A DNA stretch of 51,418 bases, from positions 1 through 51,418 of the forward strand of contig JAFYAC010000021.1 of assembly GCA_017540905.1 (NCBI GenBank). Direction: 5' to 3'. Origin of the DNA: Kiritimatiellia bacterium (GTDB lineage: Bacteria; Verrucomicrobiota; Kiritimatiellia; CAIQIC01; Lenti-01). The notes under the pieces were generated by a model that worked only from the letters and a program-made list of their open reading frames with translations, was not told where the DNA came from and did no database searches. Below, in pieces: positions 16,587-25,465 of this stretch (positions are counted from its first letter, which is position 1; each line of letters opens with the position of its first letter). The position numbers and the translations under genes are program-made.

Positions 16587-16895
16587 TCACAGCGTCGCGA
16601 CCAGTTCCTTCAGGCGCGCGGAGAGCGCCTCCGCGCGGGCCTTGTCCTCGAGCTTGGCCGCGCCGCGGAGCTCGATGGCGACATCCGCCGACTCTTGGTC
16701 CCCGGCCATCAGCGCGTTGCCCTTGGCCGCGTGCGCCACGGCGTCCAGCACGCGCCAGTTCCCCGCCGCGGCCGCCGCGATGGCTTCCTCCGCCTTCCCC
16801 TTCATCGACCCCACGTACTCCCCGTAAATCTCCTCCACCACCGGCTCGCCGGCCCCGAACTGCTCTTCCAGAAACGCCCTGCAACACGCTTTCAT
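16587..16895 (-). CDS. Histidine phosphotransfer (Hpt) protein
   Basis: 102 residues, all helical by composition. AVAHAAKGNALMAG (52-65) is the Hpt motif H-x-x-KG with phospho-His55 and Lys58-Gly59. Such proteins carry a phosphoryl group from hybrid kinases to receiver domains. ATG 16895 has GAGAGGAG 8 nt upstream. It begins 49 nt after the receiver/PP2C protein, its obvious acceptor, matching HptB and HsbR in Pseudomonas. No hybrid histidine kinase is present in the window. Confidence 0.85.
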   Translation of the reverse strand: MKACCRAFLEEQFGAGEPVVEEIYGEYVGSMKGKAEEAIAAAAAGNWRVLDAVAHAAKGNALMAGDQESADVAIELRGAAKLEDKARAEALSARLKELVATL

Positions 16896-16944
16896 CGATC
16901 GCTCCTCTCTTTCGTTTTGCATTTTAAACCGTATCCTGCGCGGA

Positions 16945-18591
16945 TCATTCCGCGCCCGACCCCACGTGGTAGATCGTCTCGTTCAACGCCCCGTAGCGGT
17001 TCCGTTCGATGCCATGGCACATCTCCCGGACCATCAGCCGCCCGCGGCCGCGCCCGGCGCCCCCGCGGTTCGCGAGGTCGAACGCCACGTCCGTGCTGCC
17101 GGCGGCCACCTGGAGGCTCGGGTCGGGCGTGCCGCAGTCCCACACCGTGAGCTCCGCGCCCGCGCCTTCGCCCTTGAGCCGCACGCAGGCGACCTCCCGC
17201 AGCTGCTGCGGGTACTCGAACCCGTGGTCGTGCAGGTTCATCAGCTTTTCCTCCAACACCAGCTGCACCCGCGTGGAGAGCCCCGGGTCCCACCCCCGCC
17301 CCGCGCACCAAGCCTCGATTTCGCGGGCCGCGCGGTCGACGGACTCCGGAATCAGGGGCACCGCCGCGTCGAACATCCCCTCCCGCTGCAGGCGCCCGCC
17401 GAAGACCATCTCCGTCACGTCGTCGCCGAAGTACGAGTATCCCATCGCCCGGAACGCCTCCAGGCACTTGTACGGCGCCGCCACCGTCTCTCCCCGGCGC
17501 CGCGCCTCCAGGACCAGCTCGTCGCGGATCTTCACCCGTTCCGCGTCCGGCATCCGTTCCAGCCCGTCGTCGTCCCGCGAAATGTCGAGCACACCGTCCG
17601 TGTGGGCCACGCAGACCGCGGTGGGGGCCAGCGGCGTCCGCACGACGTCCTGCGGCCCGTACACCGTGCCCGGCATCAGCCCGATCGGCAGCCCGCCCCG
17701 CCGCTCCGGGTTCGCGTCCACCTGGACCTCCTGGGCGGGGTCCAGCACCGCGAGGTCGGGCGCCCCGCAGTTGATCCATTCCACGAACCCCTCGCAGGGG
17801 TGGTGGATGCAGACGAGCGCCGTCATGTACGACACCTCCGCCAGGTTCTCCCGGAAGAACCGCTGCAGCAGGTTCGCGATCTCCGCCGGGCCCGCCCGCG
17901 GCGCGCCGTCCGGCTGCTCCAGCTGGCGGAGCTGCGACTGCACCGCGGCCATGGCCAGCGCCGCGCTGACCCCGTGCCCCTGCACGTCCCCCAGCACGTA
18001 CAGCCGGCACCGGCTCCCGAACGGCACCGCCTCGTACAGGTCGCCGGAGACGCCCTCCTTGGGCACCCACAGCGTCGTGTAGAACCCGTCGCGGTCCATC
18101 TGCGTCCTCGTCGGCAGCATGCTGCGCTGCACCTGCGCCGCCAACGCGGTCGCCTGCCGGTCCTCCTCCTCCTTGCGCCGGATGATCCGCTCCACGCGGC
18201 GCGAGCCCACGATGCTCCGCACCCGGTTCAGCAGCACCTCGGCCTTCACCGATTTCGGGAGGTAGTGGCTGTTCGAGTCCTCCATGATGCGCTTGAGGAA
18301 GCCGCCGCCCTCCTCCGGGTCGAGGGCGGTCATGAAGAAAATCGGCATCGCCGCGTCCAGGCCGCGCACGATGTCGCGGAAGACGAACCCGTCCATCCCC
18401 TCCATCATGATGTCGGTGATGACCGCCCTGAACTCGCGGCACCCGTCCTGCTGGAGCATCGCGACCGCGTCCTGGACGTTCGCGACCTCCACCGCGTCGA
18501 ACCCCGATTTCCGCAGTTTCGAGCCGATGGTCATCCGGACGAGCTTTTCGTCGTCCAGCACCAGAATCTTGTTCCTGACATCGTTCGTCAT
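16945..18591 (-). CDS. Receiver-PP2C-HATPase partner-switch regulator, HsbR-like
   Basis: 548 residues in three parts. Receiver (8-125): acidic pair Asp13-Asp14, phospho-acceptor Asp60 in TDIMM, Thr88, Lys113. PP2C/SpoIIE phosphatase (about 145-375): metal Asps in VSGDLYE (184) and VLGDVQGHG (202), plus AHTDGV. HATPase_c (about 400-540): N-box EEKLMNLHDHG, Asn452. It therefore combines an RsbU-like phosphatase and an RsbW-like kinase or sequestering domain under receiver control, as in P. aeruginosa HsbR. The likely substrate is Ser54 of the STAS protein. First gene of the cluster; it has a good promoter and AAGGCG 5 nt before the ATG. Confidence 0.93.
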   Translation of the reverse strand: MTNDVRNKILVLDDEKLVRMTIGSKLRKSGFDAVEVANVQDAVAMLQQDGCREFRAVITDIMMEGMDGFVFRDIVRGLDAAMPIFFMTALDPEEGGGFLKRIMEDSNSHYLPKSVKAEVLLNRVRSIVGSRRVERIIRRKEEEDRQATALAAQVQRSMLPTRTQMDRDGFYTTLWVPKEGVSGDLYEAVPFGSRCRLYVLGDVQGHGVSAALAMAAVQSQLRQLEQPDGAPRAGPAEIANLLQRFFRENLAEVSYMTALVCIHHPCEGFVEWINCGAPDLAVLDPAQEVQVDANPERRGGLPIGLMPGTVYGPQDVVRTPLAPTAVCVAHTDGVLDISRDDDGLERMPDAERVKIRDELVLEARRRGETVAAPYKCLEAFRAMGYSYFGDDVTEMVFGGRLQREGMFDAAVPLIPESVDRAAREIEAWCAGRGWDPGLSTRVQLVLEEKLMNLHDHGFEYPQQLREVACVRLKGEGAGAELTVWDCGTPDPSLQVAAGSTDVAFDLANRGGAGRGRGRLMVREMCHGIERNRYGALNETIYHVGSGAE

Positions 18592-18616
18592 CGTTTCGCC
18601 TTGTACGCTTTCCTCT

Positions 18617-18645
18617 TACATACACCCCCCGCCCTTCCCCTTCAA
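18617..18645 (-). promoter_or_regulatory. Promoter of the signalling cluster
   Basis: Minus-strand TTGAAG (18640-18645), a 17-bp spacer, then TATGTA (18617-18622), about 25 bp before the ATG of the receiver/PP2C gene. Confidence 0.55.
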
Positions 18646-18688
18646 CCCCAATCCATCCATCCCCGGAAGAATGAAGAATGGCGCCGCC

Positions 18689-18717
18689 TTGCGCGGCGGG
18701 GGGCGGTTTGGTAGGGT
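18689..18717 (+). promoter_or_regulatory. Leaderless promoter of the ATPase-nuclease gene
   Basis: TTGCGC (18689-18694), 17-bp spacer, TAGGGT (18712-18717), then exactly 6 nt (GCGGAC) to the ATG at 18724. Transcription should start at or next to the A of the ATG; there is no room for a ribosome-binding site. Confidence 0.5.
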
Positions 18718-18723
18718 GCGGAC

Positions 18724-20292
18724 ATGAAACGGCGCTTCAACACCGCCGGGCCTTGCATCCCCGGCAAACACTACATGCTTCCCGCCCTGGACCGCATGCC
18801 CGAAATCCGGGAACTGGTCGCCGGCGAACAGTATTTCGTCATCCACGCCCCGCGCCAGACCGGCAAGACCACCGCCCTCCGGGCGCTCTGCCGCGAACTC
18901 GACGGCTCCGGCGAGATAGCCGCCGTCTACTGCACGCTGGAGGCACTCCAGGGCATGGAAGACCCCACCGAAGCCTTGCCGGCCATCCGCGACCTGCTCT
19001 TCACCAACTATCTCGCCGGCGAGGGCGAAGAGGAAGCCTCTTCCGAACAGCTCCTCCGCGAATCCTCCCCCGAGCGCTATGGGCGGGCCACCATCATCCG
19101 CAGCACTCTCAGCGATCTCTCCCGCCGCGCCGGCAAACCATTGGCGGTGTTTTTCGACGAGGCGGACTGCCTGTGCGGGCGGGCGTTGATTGCCTTCCTG
19201 CGGCAACTCCGCGACGGATACGTCAACCGCGACATGATTCCCTTCCCCGCGTCCATCGCGCTGGTCGGCATGCTCGACGTCCGCGACTACAAGACGCAAA
19301 TCCGCCCCGACGGCGAATCCCTCGGGCAGGTCAGCCCCTTCAACATCATCTCCGAGGACCTGCTGCTGCGGAACTTCACGCAGGAGGAAATCCGCGCCCT
19401 CTACGCCCAGCACACGCAGGAGACCGGCCAACCCTTCGCGCCCGGCGCGGTCGAGACGGCCATGGACTGGACCGGCGGCCAGCCCTGGCTGGTCAACGCC
19501 ATCGCCAGAGAATGCGTCGAGAAGATCCACAAGTCCGCCTGCTCCGCCCCCATCACCCCAGAAGACATCGAAACCGCGAAAGAGACCATCATCCGCCGCC
19601 GCGACACCCACGTCGACAGCCTCATGGAGCGCCTCCGCGAGCCGCGGGTCCGGCGCATCGTCGAGCCGGTCGTGTTCGGCGGCCGGCCGGCGGGCCTGTC
19701 GGTGAACGACGAAGACTACCGCTTCGTCCAGGACCTCGGCCTCCTGCGCGAAGAAAACGGCGCGCTGGTCCCCGCCAACCGGATGTACGCCGAAATCATC
19801 GGCCGCTACCTCACCCGCGACGACCAAACCCGCATGCTCCAGTCCATCCCCGACACCCCGTGGGCCACTCCCGACGGACTGGACATGCCCGGCCTCATGG
19901 CGGCCTTCCAGGCCTTCTGGCGCGAGAACGCGGGGGCCGACCGCCGCGCCTTCGACTACGGCGAAGCGACGCCCCACCTCGTCCTGATGGCGTTCCTCCA
20001 GCGCGTGACCAACGGCAACGGGCGCATCGCCCGCGAGATGGCGCTGGGCAGCGGCCGGCTCGACCTGTGCGTCGAGTTCCGCGGCCGCCGCTACGCCATC
20101 GAAGTCAAGACCGCGGAGAACTTCAAGGGCGAAAAATCCTTCGCCCAGCTGGCGAAATACCTCGACACCCTCGGCCTCGGCGAAGGCTGGATGCCGATCT
20201 TCGACCCCTCCCCCGACAAACCCTGGGACGAAAAACTCTACCTCCGCGACGTCCCCTTCGCCGGCAAGACCCTCCACCTCGTCGGCCTGTGA
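18724..20292 (+). CDS. AAA ATPase with C-terminal PD-(D/E)XK nuclease-like domain
   Basis: 522 residues. Walker A HAPRQTGKTT (about 40-49) and Walker B AVFFDEAD (about 140) open an AAA/STAND-type ATPase; a helical middle follows. The C-terminus has GSGRLDLCVEFRGRRYAIEVKT: Asp, then Glu-x-Lys across two strands, the PD-(D/E)XK nuclease core. Such ATPase-nuclease proteins are common and multiply copied in anaerobic Bacteroidota/PVC bacteria; their role is not known, defence or DNA handling being guesses. The start is fixed by a -10 box 6 nt upstream. The MBOAT gene begins 25 nt after the stop. Confidence 0.85.
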   Translation: MKRRFNTAGPCIPGKHYMLPALDRMPEIRELVAGEQYFVIHAPRQTGKTTALRALCRELDGSGEIAAVYCTLEALQGMEDPTEALPAIRDLLFTNYLAGEGEEEASSEQLLRESSPERYGRATIIRSTLSDLSRRAGKPLAVFFDEADCLCGRALIAFLRQLRDGYVNRDMIPFPASIALVGMLDVRDYKTQIRPDGESLGQVSPFNIISEDLLLRNFTQEEIRALYAQHTQETGQPFAPGAVETAMDWTGGQPWLVNAIARECVEKIHKSACSAPITPEDIETAKETIIRRRDTHVDSLMERLREPRVRRIVEPVVFGGRPAGLSVNDEDYRFVQDLGLLREENGALVPANRMYAEIIGRYLTRDDQTRMLQSIPDTPWATPDGLDMPGLMAAFQAFWRENAGADRRAFDYGEATPHLVLMAFLQRVTNGNGRIAREMALGSGRLDLCVEFRGRRYAIEVKTAENFKGEKSFAQLAKYLDTLGLGEGWMPIFDPSPDKPWDEKLYLRDVPFAGKTLHLVGL

Positions 20293-20316
20293 TTCCTTCT
20301 CCCCGCCGGACGCCCC

Positions 20317-21741
20317 ATGCATTTCACCAGCCCCGAATTCCTGATTTTCCTCCCCGTGGTGCTCTGCGCGTACTACGTCCTCTCCCGCCGCGCGCAGAAC
20401 GCCTGGCTCCTCGCGGCCAGCTACTTCTTCTACGGCTGGTGGGACTGGCGCTTCTGCTCGCTGCTCGCCCTCTCCACCGTCGTCGACTACACCTGCGCCC
20501 TCCGCATCGGGGCGGCCACCGCCGACCGCGCCCGCCGCCGCTGGCTCCTCGCGAGCCTGTGCGCGAACCTGGGCATCCTCGGCTTCTTCAAGTACTTCAA
20601 CTTCTTCGCCGACAGCGCCGCCGCGCTCCTCGCCGCCCTCGGCTTCCAGCCGCACCTGCCGGTCCTGCGCGTGGTTTTGCCGGTGGGCATCAGCTTCTAC
20701 ACGTTCCAGACGATGAGCTACACCATCGACGTCTACCGCCGCAACCTCGCCCCGACACGCAGCTTCCTCGACTTCGCGCTCTTCGTCTCCTTCTTCCCGC
20801 AGCTGGTCGCGGGCCCCATCGAGCGCGCCACCAACCTGCTCCGCCAGTTCGCGGCCCCGCGCACCGTCACGCGCCCGATGCTCGAATCCGGCTGCTTCCT
20901 GGTCCTCGTCGGCTTCTTCCGCAAGCTGGTGATCGCCGACGGCGTGGCGCCCATCGTGGATTCCGCCTTCGCCGACACCGCCGCCGCCGGATGGGGCACG
21001 CTCCTCTGCGGCGCCCTGGCCTTCTCCCTGCAAATCTACGGCGACTTCGCGGGCTACAGCGACATCGCCCGCGGCATCTCCCGGCTGCTCGGCATCGAGC
21101 TGATGGTGAACTTCCGCCAGCCCTACCTCTCCCGTTCCATCACCGAATTCTGGCGCCGCTGGCACATCTCCCTTTCCAGCTGGCTGCGCGACTACCTCTA
21201 CATCCCCCTCGGCGGCAACCGCCGCGGCACCGCCGCCACCTACCGCAACCTCATGCTGACCATGCTGCTCGGCGGCCTCTGGCACGGCGCCCGCTGGAAC
21301 TTCGTCATCTGGGGCGGCCTCCACGGACTCTTCCTCGCCGTCCACAAATGGTTCCTCGTGCGCGCCGGACGCAAGGTCGGCGCCGCGCCCCTCCCCTTCA
21401 CGGCGACCGGACTCCTCGCCACCGCCGGGACCTTCCTTCTGGTCGCCTTCGCATGGATTTTCTTCCGCGCCCAGACCTTCGCCGACGCCGCCTCCTGCAT
21501 CGCGGGCATCGCCACCCTGCGCGGCGGGCTGGCGGCCTTCCCGGCCGGACTGGCCGCGAAGGTGGCCGTCTTCGCCGCCCTGACCGCCTTCCTCGACCTC
21601 CCCGCCTACCGCCGCGACACCCAGGAAGCCCTCCTCGGCTGGCCCTGGCTCCTGCGCGGCGCCGCCTACGCCGCCATGTTCCTGCTGATCATCCTCCTGA
21701 GGCCCCTCGACGATGTCCCGTTCATCTATTTTCAGTTTTAG
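20317..21741 (+). CDS. MBOAT family O-acyltransferase, AlgI-like
   Basis: 474 residues with about ten membrane segments. SFFPQLVAGPIERA, FWRRWHISLSSWLRDYLYIPLG and LLGGLWHGARWNF are the hallmarks of AlgI/DltB-type MBOAT proteins; the His in LWHG is the catalytic one. They pass an acyl group, usually acetyl, across the membrane to an exported polysaccharide through a partner SGNH protein. The next gene overlaps by 29 nt and encodes two SGNH domains, so the two form an acylation pair. No polysaccharide synthase is nearby, so the acceptor is unknown. Confidence 0.92.
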   Translation: MHFTSPEFLIFLPVVLCAYYVLSRRAQNAWLLAASYFFYGWWDWRFCSLLALSTVVDYTCALRIGAATADRARRRWLLASLCANLGILGFFKYFNFFADSAAALLAALGFQPHLPVLRVVLPVGISFYTFQTMSYTIDVYRRNLAPTRSFLDFALFVSFFPQLVAGPIERATNLLRQFAAPRTVTRPMLESGCFLVLVGFFRKLVIADGVAPIVDSAFADTAAAGWGTLLCGALAFSLQIYGDFAGYSDIARGISRLLGIELMVNFRQPYLSRSITEFWRRWHISLSSWLRDYLYIPLGGNRRGTAATYRNLMLTMLLGGLWHGARWNFVIWGGLHGLFLAVHKWFLVRAGRKVGAAPLPFTATGLLATAGTFLLVAFAWIFFRAQTFADAASCIAGIATLRGGLAAFPAGLAAKVAVFAALTAFLDLPAYRRDTQEALLGWPWLLRGAAYAAMFLLIILLRPLDDVPFIYFQF

Positions 21742-23275
21742 CACCCTCCGCGCCTCCCTCCTACCCGGACGCGCCGTCTGGCTGGCGCTCGCGCTGGTCG
21801 CCGCCGCCGAGCTCCTCCTCCGCTTCACCGCCCCGAACCTCGGTTGGTACGAAGGCATGTCCTCGCTCCCCCAGTGGGTCTCCCGGCTCGAATGGGAACT
21901 CCGGGCCCGCCGCCCCACCACATGGCTCTTCGGCAACAGCGTCCTCGCCTACGGCGTCGACACCGACGCCCTCTCCGCGGACACCGGCCGACCCTGCATC
22001 GCCCTGCCCTTCGGCGGCGCGACCCTCGCCGGCGACGCCGCCATGATGCGCCACTTCCACCGCATGGCCCCCGAAAAACCAACCGACCTCGTCTTCTGCA
22101 TCACCAAGGACGACGTCAACCCCAACGGCGAACGCTCCTGGATCTCCAAAAAATACCTCGGCTGGGACAACCTCCCCGCGCGCCTCCATCCCGACCGCCT
22201 CTTCAAGCTCTGCTCCTCGCGGCAGACCATCATGAACACCCTCAAATCCGCCCTCCTCCGCCGCGACACCGCCGCCGCGAAAAACCCGTCCGAGCCCTCC
22301 TTCGCCGGCGTCATCCCGCCCGAAAAATACGAATACATGCGCCGCCTCATGCTCGACTACGCCGTCGACTCCGCCCCCTTCGACCAAATCTCCGCCTTCG
22401 CCGCGTCCAACCACTGCCGCGTCCACGTCGTCCTCGTTCCCGTCTCCTCCGCCTACCTCCGCTTCCACGACGACGCCCTCCCCACCTTCACCGCCGCCGA
22501 CGCCGCCGCGCGCATCTCCGACCTCTGCGCCACCCACGGATTCGCCTTCCACGACCTCTCCCGAATGGCCCCCGACGACCTCTCCCTCTACTCCGACCCC
22601 TACCACCTCACCGCCGCCGGCCGCGCCGCCTTCACCGCCCGCCTCGCCGACGCCCTCTGCGCCGACGCGGCCCCTCCCGCTCCGCCCGCCGAAGCCTCCC
22701 CCGCCCCCGCCCCCCTCCGCGTCGCCTGCATCGGCGACAGCATCACCGCCGGCGTCGGCCTCGACGCCCCCTACCCCGACCTCCTCCGCGCCCTCTCCTC
22801 CAACCGCTGGGAAGTCGCCAACTTCGGCGTCCCCGGCAAGACCCTCCTCCTCCGCTCCGGACGCGCCTGGGCCGACACCCCGGCCGCCCGCGCGGCCCTC
22901 GACTACCGCCCCGACATCGTCGTCGCCATGTTCGGCATCAACGACCTCGCCCATCCCGACATCCTCCCCGCCTTCACCGACGACGGACTCGCCGTCCTCG
23001 CCCGCTTCCGCGAAGCCAACCCCGCCGTCCGCTTCTACATCTGCACCCCCACCCCCCTCGCCCCGGCCCGGCTCGAAGCCGCCGCCAACCGCGCCATCCG
23101 CGAAACCCTCGTCCCGATGATCGAAGACCTGGCCATCCGCGCCTCCGCCCGCCTCATCCCCATCCATCTGACCTATCCCTGCACCCTCCGCCGCCTCCCC
23201 GACGGCACCCATCCCGACCAGGAAGGCGCCCGCCTCCTCGCCGCCACCATCCACTCACACCTCGCCGCCCCATGA
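21713..23275 (+). CDS. Tandem SGNH hydrolase/acetyltransferase partner of MBOAT
   Basis: 520 residues. A membrane anchor (about 18-38) is followed by a first SGNH-like domain: LFGNSVLAYG near 74 (block I Ser) and SDPYHLTAAG near 300 (block V Asp-x-x-His). After an Ala/Pro linker comes a second, complete SGNH domain: CIGDSITAG near 340, NFGVPGKT, FGINDLAHPD, and DGTHPDQEG near 503. Both lie outside the cytoplasm if the anchor is N-in. MBOAT partners such as AlgJ/AlgX carry one such domain; two in one chain is unusual. The first could add and the second remove or proof-read an acyl group, but that is speculation. Start ATG 21713 lies inside the MBOAT gene. Confidence 0.85.
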   Translation: MSRSSIFSFSTLRASLLPGRAVWLALALVAAAELLLRFTAPNLGWYEGMSSLPQWVSRLEWELRARRPTTWLFGNSVLAYGVDTDALSADTGRPCIALPFGGATLAGDAAMMRHFHRMAPEKPTDLVFCITKDDVNPNGERSWISKKYLGWDNLPARLHPDRLFKLCSSRQTIMNTLKSALLRRDTAAAKNPSEPSFAGVIPPEKYEYMRRLMLDYAVDSAPFDQISAFAASNHCRVHVVLVPVSSAYLRFHDDALPTFTAADAAARISDLCATHGFAFHDLSRMAPDDLSLYSDPYHLTAAGRAAFTARLADALCADAAPPAPPAEASPAPAPLRVACIGDSITAGVGLDAPYPDLLRALSSNRWEVANFGVPGKTLLLRSGRAWADTPAARAALDYRPDIVVAMFGINDLAHPDILPAFTDDGLAVLARFREANPAVRFYICTPTPLAPARLEAAANRAIRETLVPMIEDLAIRASARLIPIHLTYPCTLRRLPDGTHPDQEGARLLAATIHSHLAAP

Positions 23276-23355
23276 CCAGCCCCTCCCGCTGAAAGAGCGG
23301 CCCCGCAGACGACAAATAACCGCTCCCGCCCTTCATCCCCACCCCATCGACATCG

Positions 23356-23381
23356 CAGGGGCGGACTTCTGTCCGCCCCTG
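23356..23381. terminator. Bidirectional hairpin between convergent genes
   Basis: Perfect 11-bp stem CAGGGGCGGAC / GTCCGCCCCTG with a TTCT loop, between the convergent SGNH gene (ends 23275) and gltX (ends 23416). No T tract on either side, so it may be Rho-assisted. Confidence 0.5.
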
Positions 23382-23415
23382 TTCCGCGTTCCGCCCCGCT
23401 ATGCTCCCCGTTTTC

Positions 23416-24735
23416 TCACCCGAACCGTTCCAGCGTCCGCCGGATGCGGGCCAGCACCCGGTCGCGCCCCATCACTTCGAGCATCTCGAACAGCCCAGGC
23501 CCCACGCCGGTGCCGGACACCGCGACGCGCAGCGGGTGGACGAGATCGCCCATGCCGCGGCCCGTCTTCTCCGCGAAGGCGTGCAGCGACGCGTCGGAGG
23601 CCGCCGCCGAAAACTCGGGCAATCCCTCCAGCAACGCCAGCTCCTCGCGCAGCACGTCCAGCGCGCCCTCCTTGAGGAGGCGCTTGCGGACGGACTTCTC
23701 GTCGTAGGGATAGTCCTCCGTGAAGAAGAACGCCGCGTTGTCGCCCAAGTCCGTGAACAGCCGGATGCGCTCCCCCATGCAGTCGATGACGGCACGGAAG
23801 TAGGCTGGATCGATTGCGTCGTTCCACACCCCCTGGCGCTGCATCGCCTCGCGGCAGCCGGCGGCGCGGTCCTCCGGCGACAGGGCCTTGAGGTGCTGCC
23901 CGTTCATCCACAGCAACTTCGTCATGTCGAGCTGGCTCGGAGCCGAACGCACGCGGTCGAGCGTGAACGCCTCCACCAACTCGTCCCGCGTCATGACCTC
24001 CCGGTCGTCCCCCGGCGACCACCCCAGCAGCGCCAGCGAGTTGAACAGCGCCGACGGCAGAAAACCTTTCTCCCTGAACTCGCCCACGTACGCGTCCCCG
24101 TCCCGCTTCGAGTACGGCTTGCCCTGCGCGTTGACGATCATCGGCAGGTGGGCGAACTTCGGCACCGGCGCCCCAATCGCCTCGTACATCGCGATGTGCT
24201 TGAACGTGTTCTCCACGTGGTCGTCTCCGCGGATGACGTGCGTGACGCCCATCGTGATGTCGTCCACCACGTTGCCTAGGTGGAACACCGGCGACCCGTC
24301 CGACCGCACGATGACGAAATCCTTCAAATCCTCCGCCTTCTTCGTCAAATTGCCCTTGACCTCGTCGTGGTAGGTGATGTCCCGGCCCGGCATCTTGAAC
24401 ACGACGCACTCGCCCTTGCCGGTCCCGCCCTTGTCCTGCTTGTACGCGTGGCCGCTGGAGAGCAACCGCTCGGCGACCTCCAGGTGTTTCTCGCGCTGGG
24501 TGCTCTGGTAGAGGACCTCCCCGTCGTGGTCGAGCCCGAGCCATTCCATCGAATCCAGCACCGTCTTGACGGCTTCCGGCGTCGAGCGTTCCAAATCGGT
24601 ATCCTCGATGCGCAGCAGGAACTCCCCTCCGTTGTGCCGGGCGTACAGCCAGTTGTAGATGGCCGCCCTGATGTTCCCGATGTGGACGTTTCCCGTCGGA
24701 CTCGGCGCAAAGCGCGTTCGGATGCTGCTGCTCAT
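23416..24735 (-). CDS. gltX: Glutamyl-tRNA synthetase
   Basis: 439 residues. RFAPSPTGNVHIGN carries the HIGH signature, and KPYSKRDGD the KMSKS-type loop (about 237-241). EDTD and GDDHVENT are also class Ic GluRS motifs. It charges tRNA-Glu (and perhaps tRNA-Gln, if a GatCAB route exists elsewhere). Length is slightly short of the usual 460-490, mainly in the anticodon-binding domain. ATG 24735 has AAAGGAAG upstream; a TAAGAT at 24766-24771 may be its -10. Divergent from rfbC. Confidence 0.96.
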   Translation of the reverse strand: MSSSIRTRFAPSPTGNVHIGNIRAAIYNWLYARHNGGEFLLRIEDTDLERSTPEAVKTVLDSMEWLGLDHDGEVLYQSTQREKHLEVAERLLSSGHAYKQDKGGTGKGECVVFKMPGRDITYHDEVKGNLTKKAEDLKDFVIVRSDGSPVFHLGNVVDDITMGVTHVIRGDDHVENTFKHIAMYEAIGAPVPKFAHLPMIVNAQGKPYSKRDGDAYVGEFREKGFLPSALFNSLALLGWSPGDDREVMTRDELVEAFTLDRVRSAPSQLDMTKLLWMNGQHLKALSPEDRAAGCREAMQRQGVWNDAIDPAYFRAVIDCMGERIRLFTDLGDNAAFFFTEDYPYDEKSVRKRLLKEGALDVLREELALLEGLPEFSAAASDASLHAFAEKTGRGMGDLVHPLRVAVSGTGVGPGLFEMLEVMGRDRVLARIRRTLERFG

Positions 24736-24847
24736 GTTCTCTCTTCCTTTCTGGTCAATTCTCCAATCTTACCCCATCTCCCCTCCCCCGCCCAGCCAAA
24801 ACTCTTACGCGCCGCGGTCGTTTTCCGGCCCCCGCCGCGTGCAAGGC

Positions 24848-24876
24848 TTGCGGCGGACGGGGGAGTGTGGTAAACA
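24848..24876 (+). promoter_or_regulatory. Leaderless promoter of rfbC
   Basis: TTGCGG (24848-24853), 17-bp spacer, TAAACA (24871-24876), then 6 nt (GAACGC) to the ATG at 24883. No ribosome-binding sequence is present. Confidence 0.5.
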
Positions 24877-24882
24877 GAACGC

Positions 24883-25461
24883 ATGAACTTGAAATGCGAA
24901 GAGATGGCGATTCCGGGTGTACGGCTGTTCACGCCGGCGGTGTTCGGGGATGAACGCGGGTTCTTCATGCAGACCTACCAGACGCGCGAGTACGCGGCGG
25001 CGGGGCTGGACGCGGCGTTCGTGCAGGACAACATGTCCCGTTCTTGCGCGGGGACGGTCCGCGGCCTCCACTACCAGCTGAAAAATCCGCAGGCGAAGCT
25101 CGTGAGCGTCCTGCGCGGTCGGGTGCTCGACGTCGCGGTGGACATCCGCCGCGGGTCGCCGTGGTTCGGCAAGCACGTCGCGGTGGAGCTGTCGGAGGAG
25201 AACCGGCGGCAGTTCTTCATCCCGCGCGGGTTCGCGCACGGGTTCCGCGTTCTTTCGGAGTCGGCCGACTTCTTCTACAAGTGCGACAATTTCTACACGC
25301 CCGGCGACGAGTACGGCATCCGCTGGAACGACCCCGCCCTCGGCATCGACTGGCGCTGGTCGGCGGAAGAGGCCACCGCGGCGCTGACTTCGCCCAAGGA
25401 CCTCGCCGCACCCGCGCTCGCCGACGTGCCGGAAGCCAACCTGCCGGTTTACCAAGGCTGA
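24883..25461 (+). CDS. rfbC: dTDP-4-dehydrorhamnose 3,5-epimerase
   Basis: 192 residues, normal for RmlC. RGLHYQ supplies the catalytic His63, and [15 protein letters not shown] the active-site Tyr region; [15 protein letters not shown] is the usual cupin strand. It epimerises dTDP-4-keto-6-deoxyglucose at C3 and C5 in dTDP-L-rhamnose synthesis. The other rml genes are not here; the downstream comM begins 4 nt after the stop. Rhamnose destined for lipopolysaccharide or another envelope glycan is the likely end use. Confidence 0.95.
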   Translation: MNLKCEEMAIPGVRLFTPAVFGDERGFFMQTYQTREYAAAGLDAAFVQDNMSRSCAGTVRGLHYQLKNPQAKLVSVLRGRVLDVAVDIRRGSPWFGKHVAVELSEENRRQFFIPRGFAHGFRVLSESADFFYKCDNFYTPGDEYGIRWNDPALGIDWRWSAEEATAALTSPKDLAAPALADVPEANLPVYQG

Positions 25462-25465
25462 CGCG

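Noticed and set aside
18616-21936. 1106-codon minus-strand open frame
   Set aside because: Spans the complements of the ATPase-nuclease and MBOAT genes; Glu/Gly/Ala repeats with no motif.
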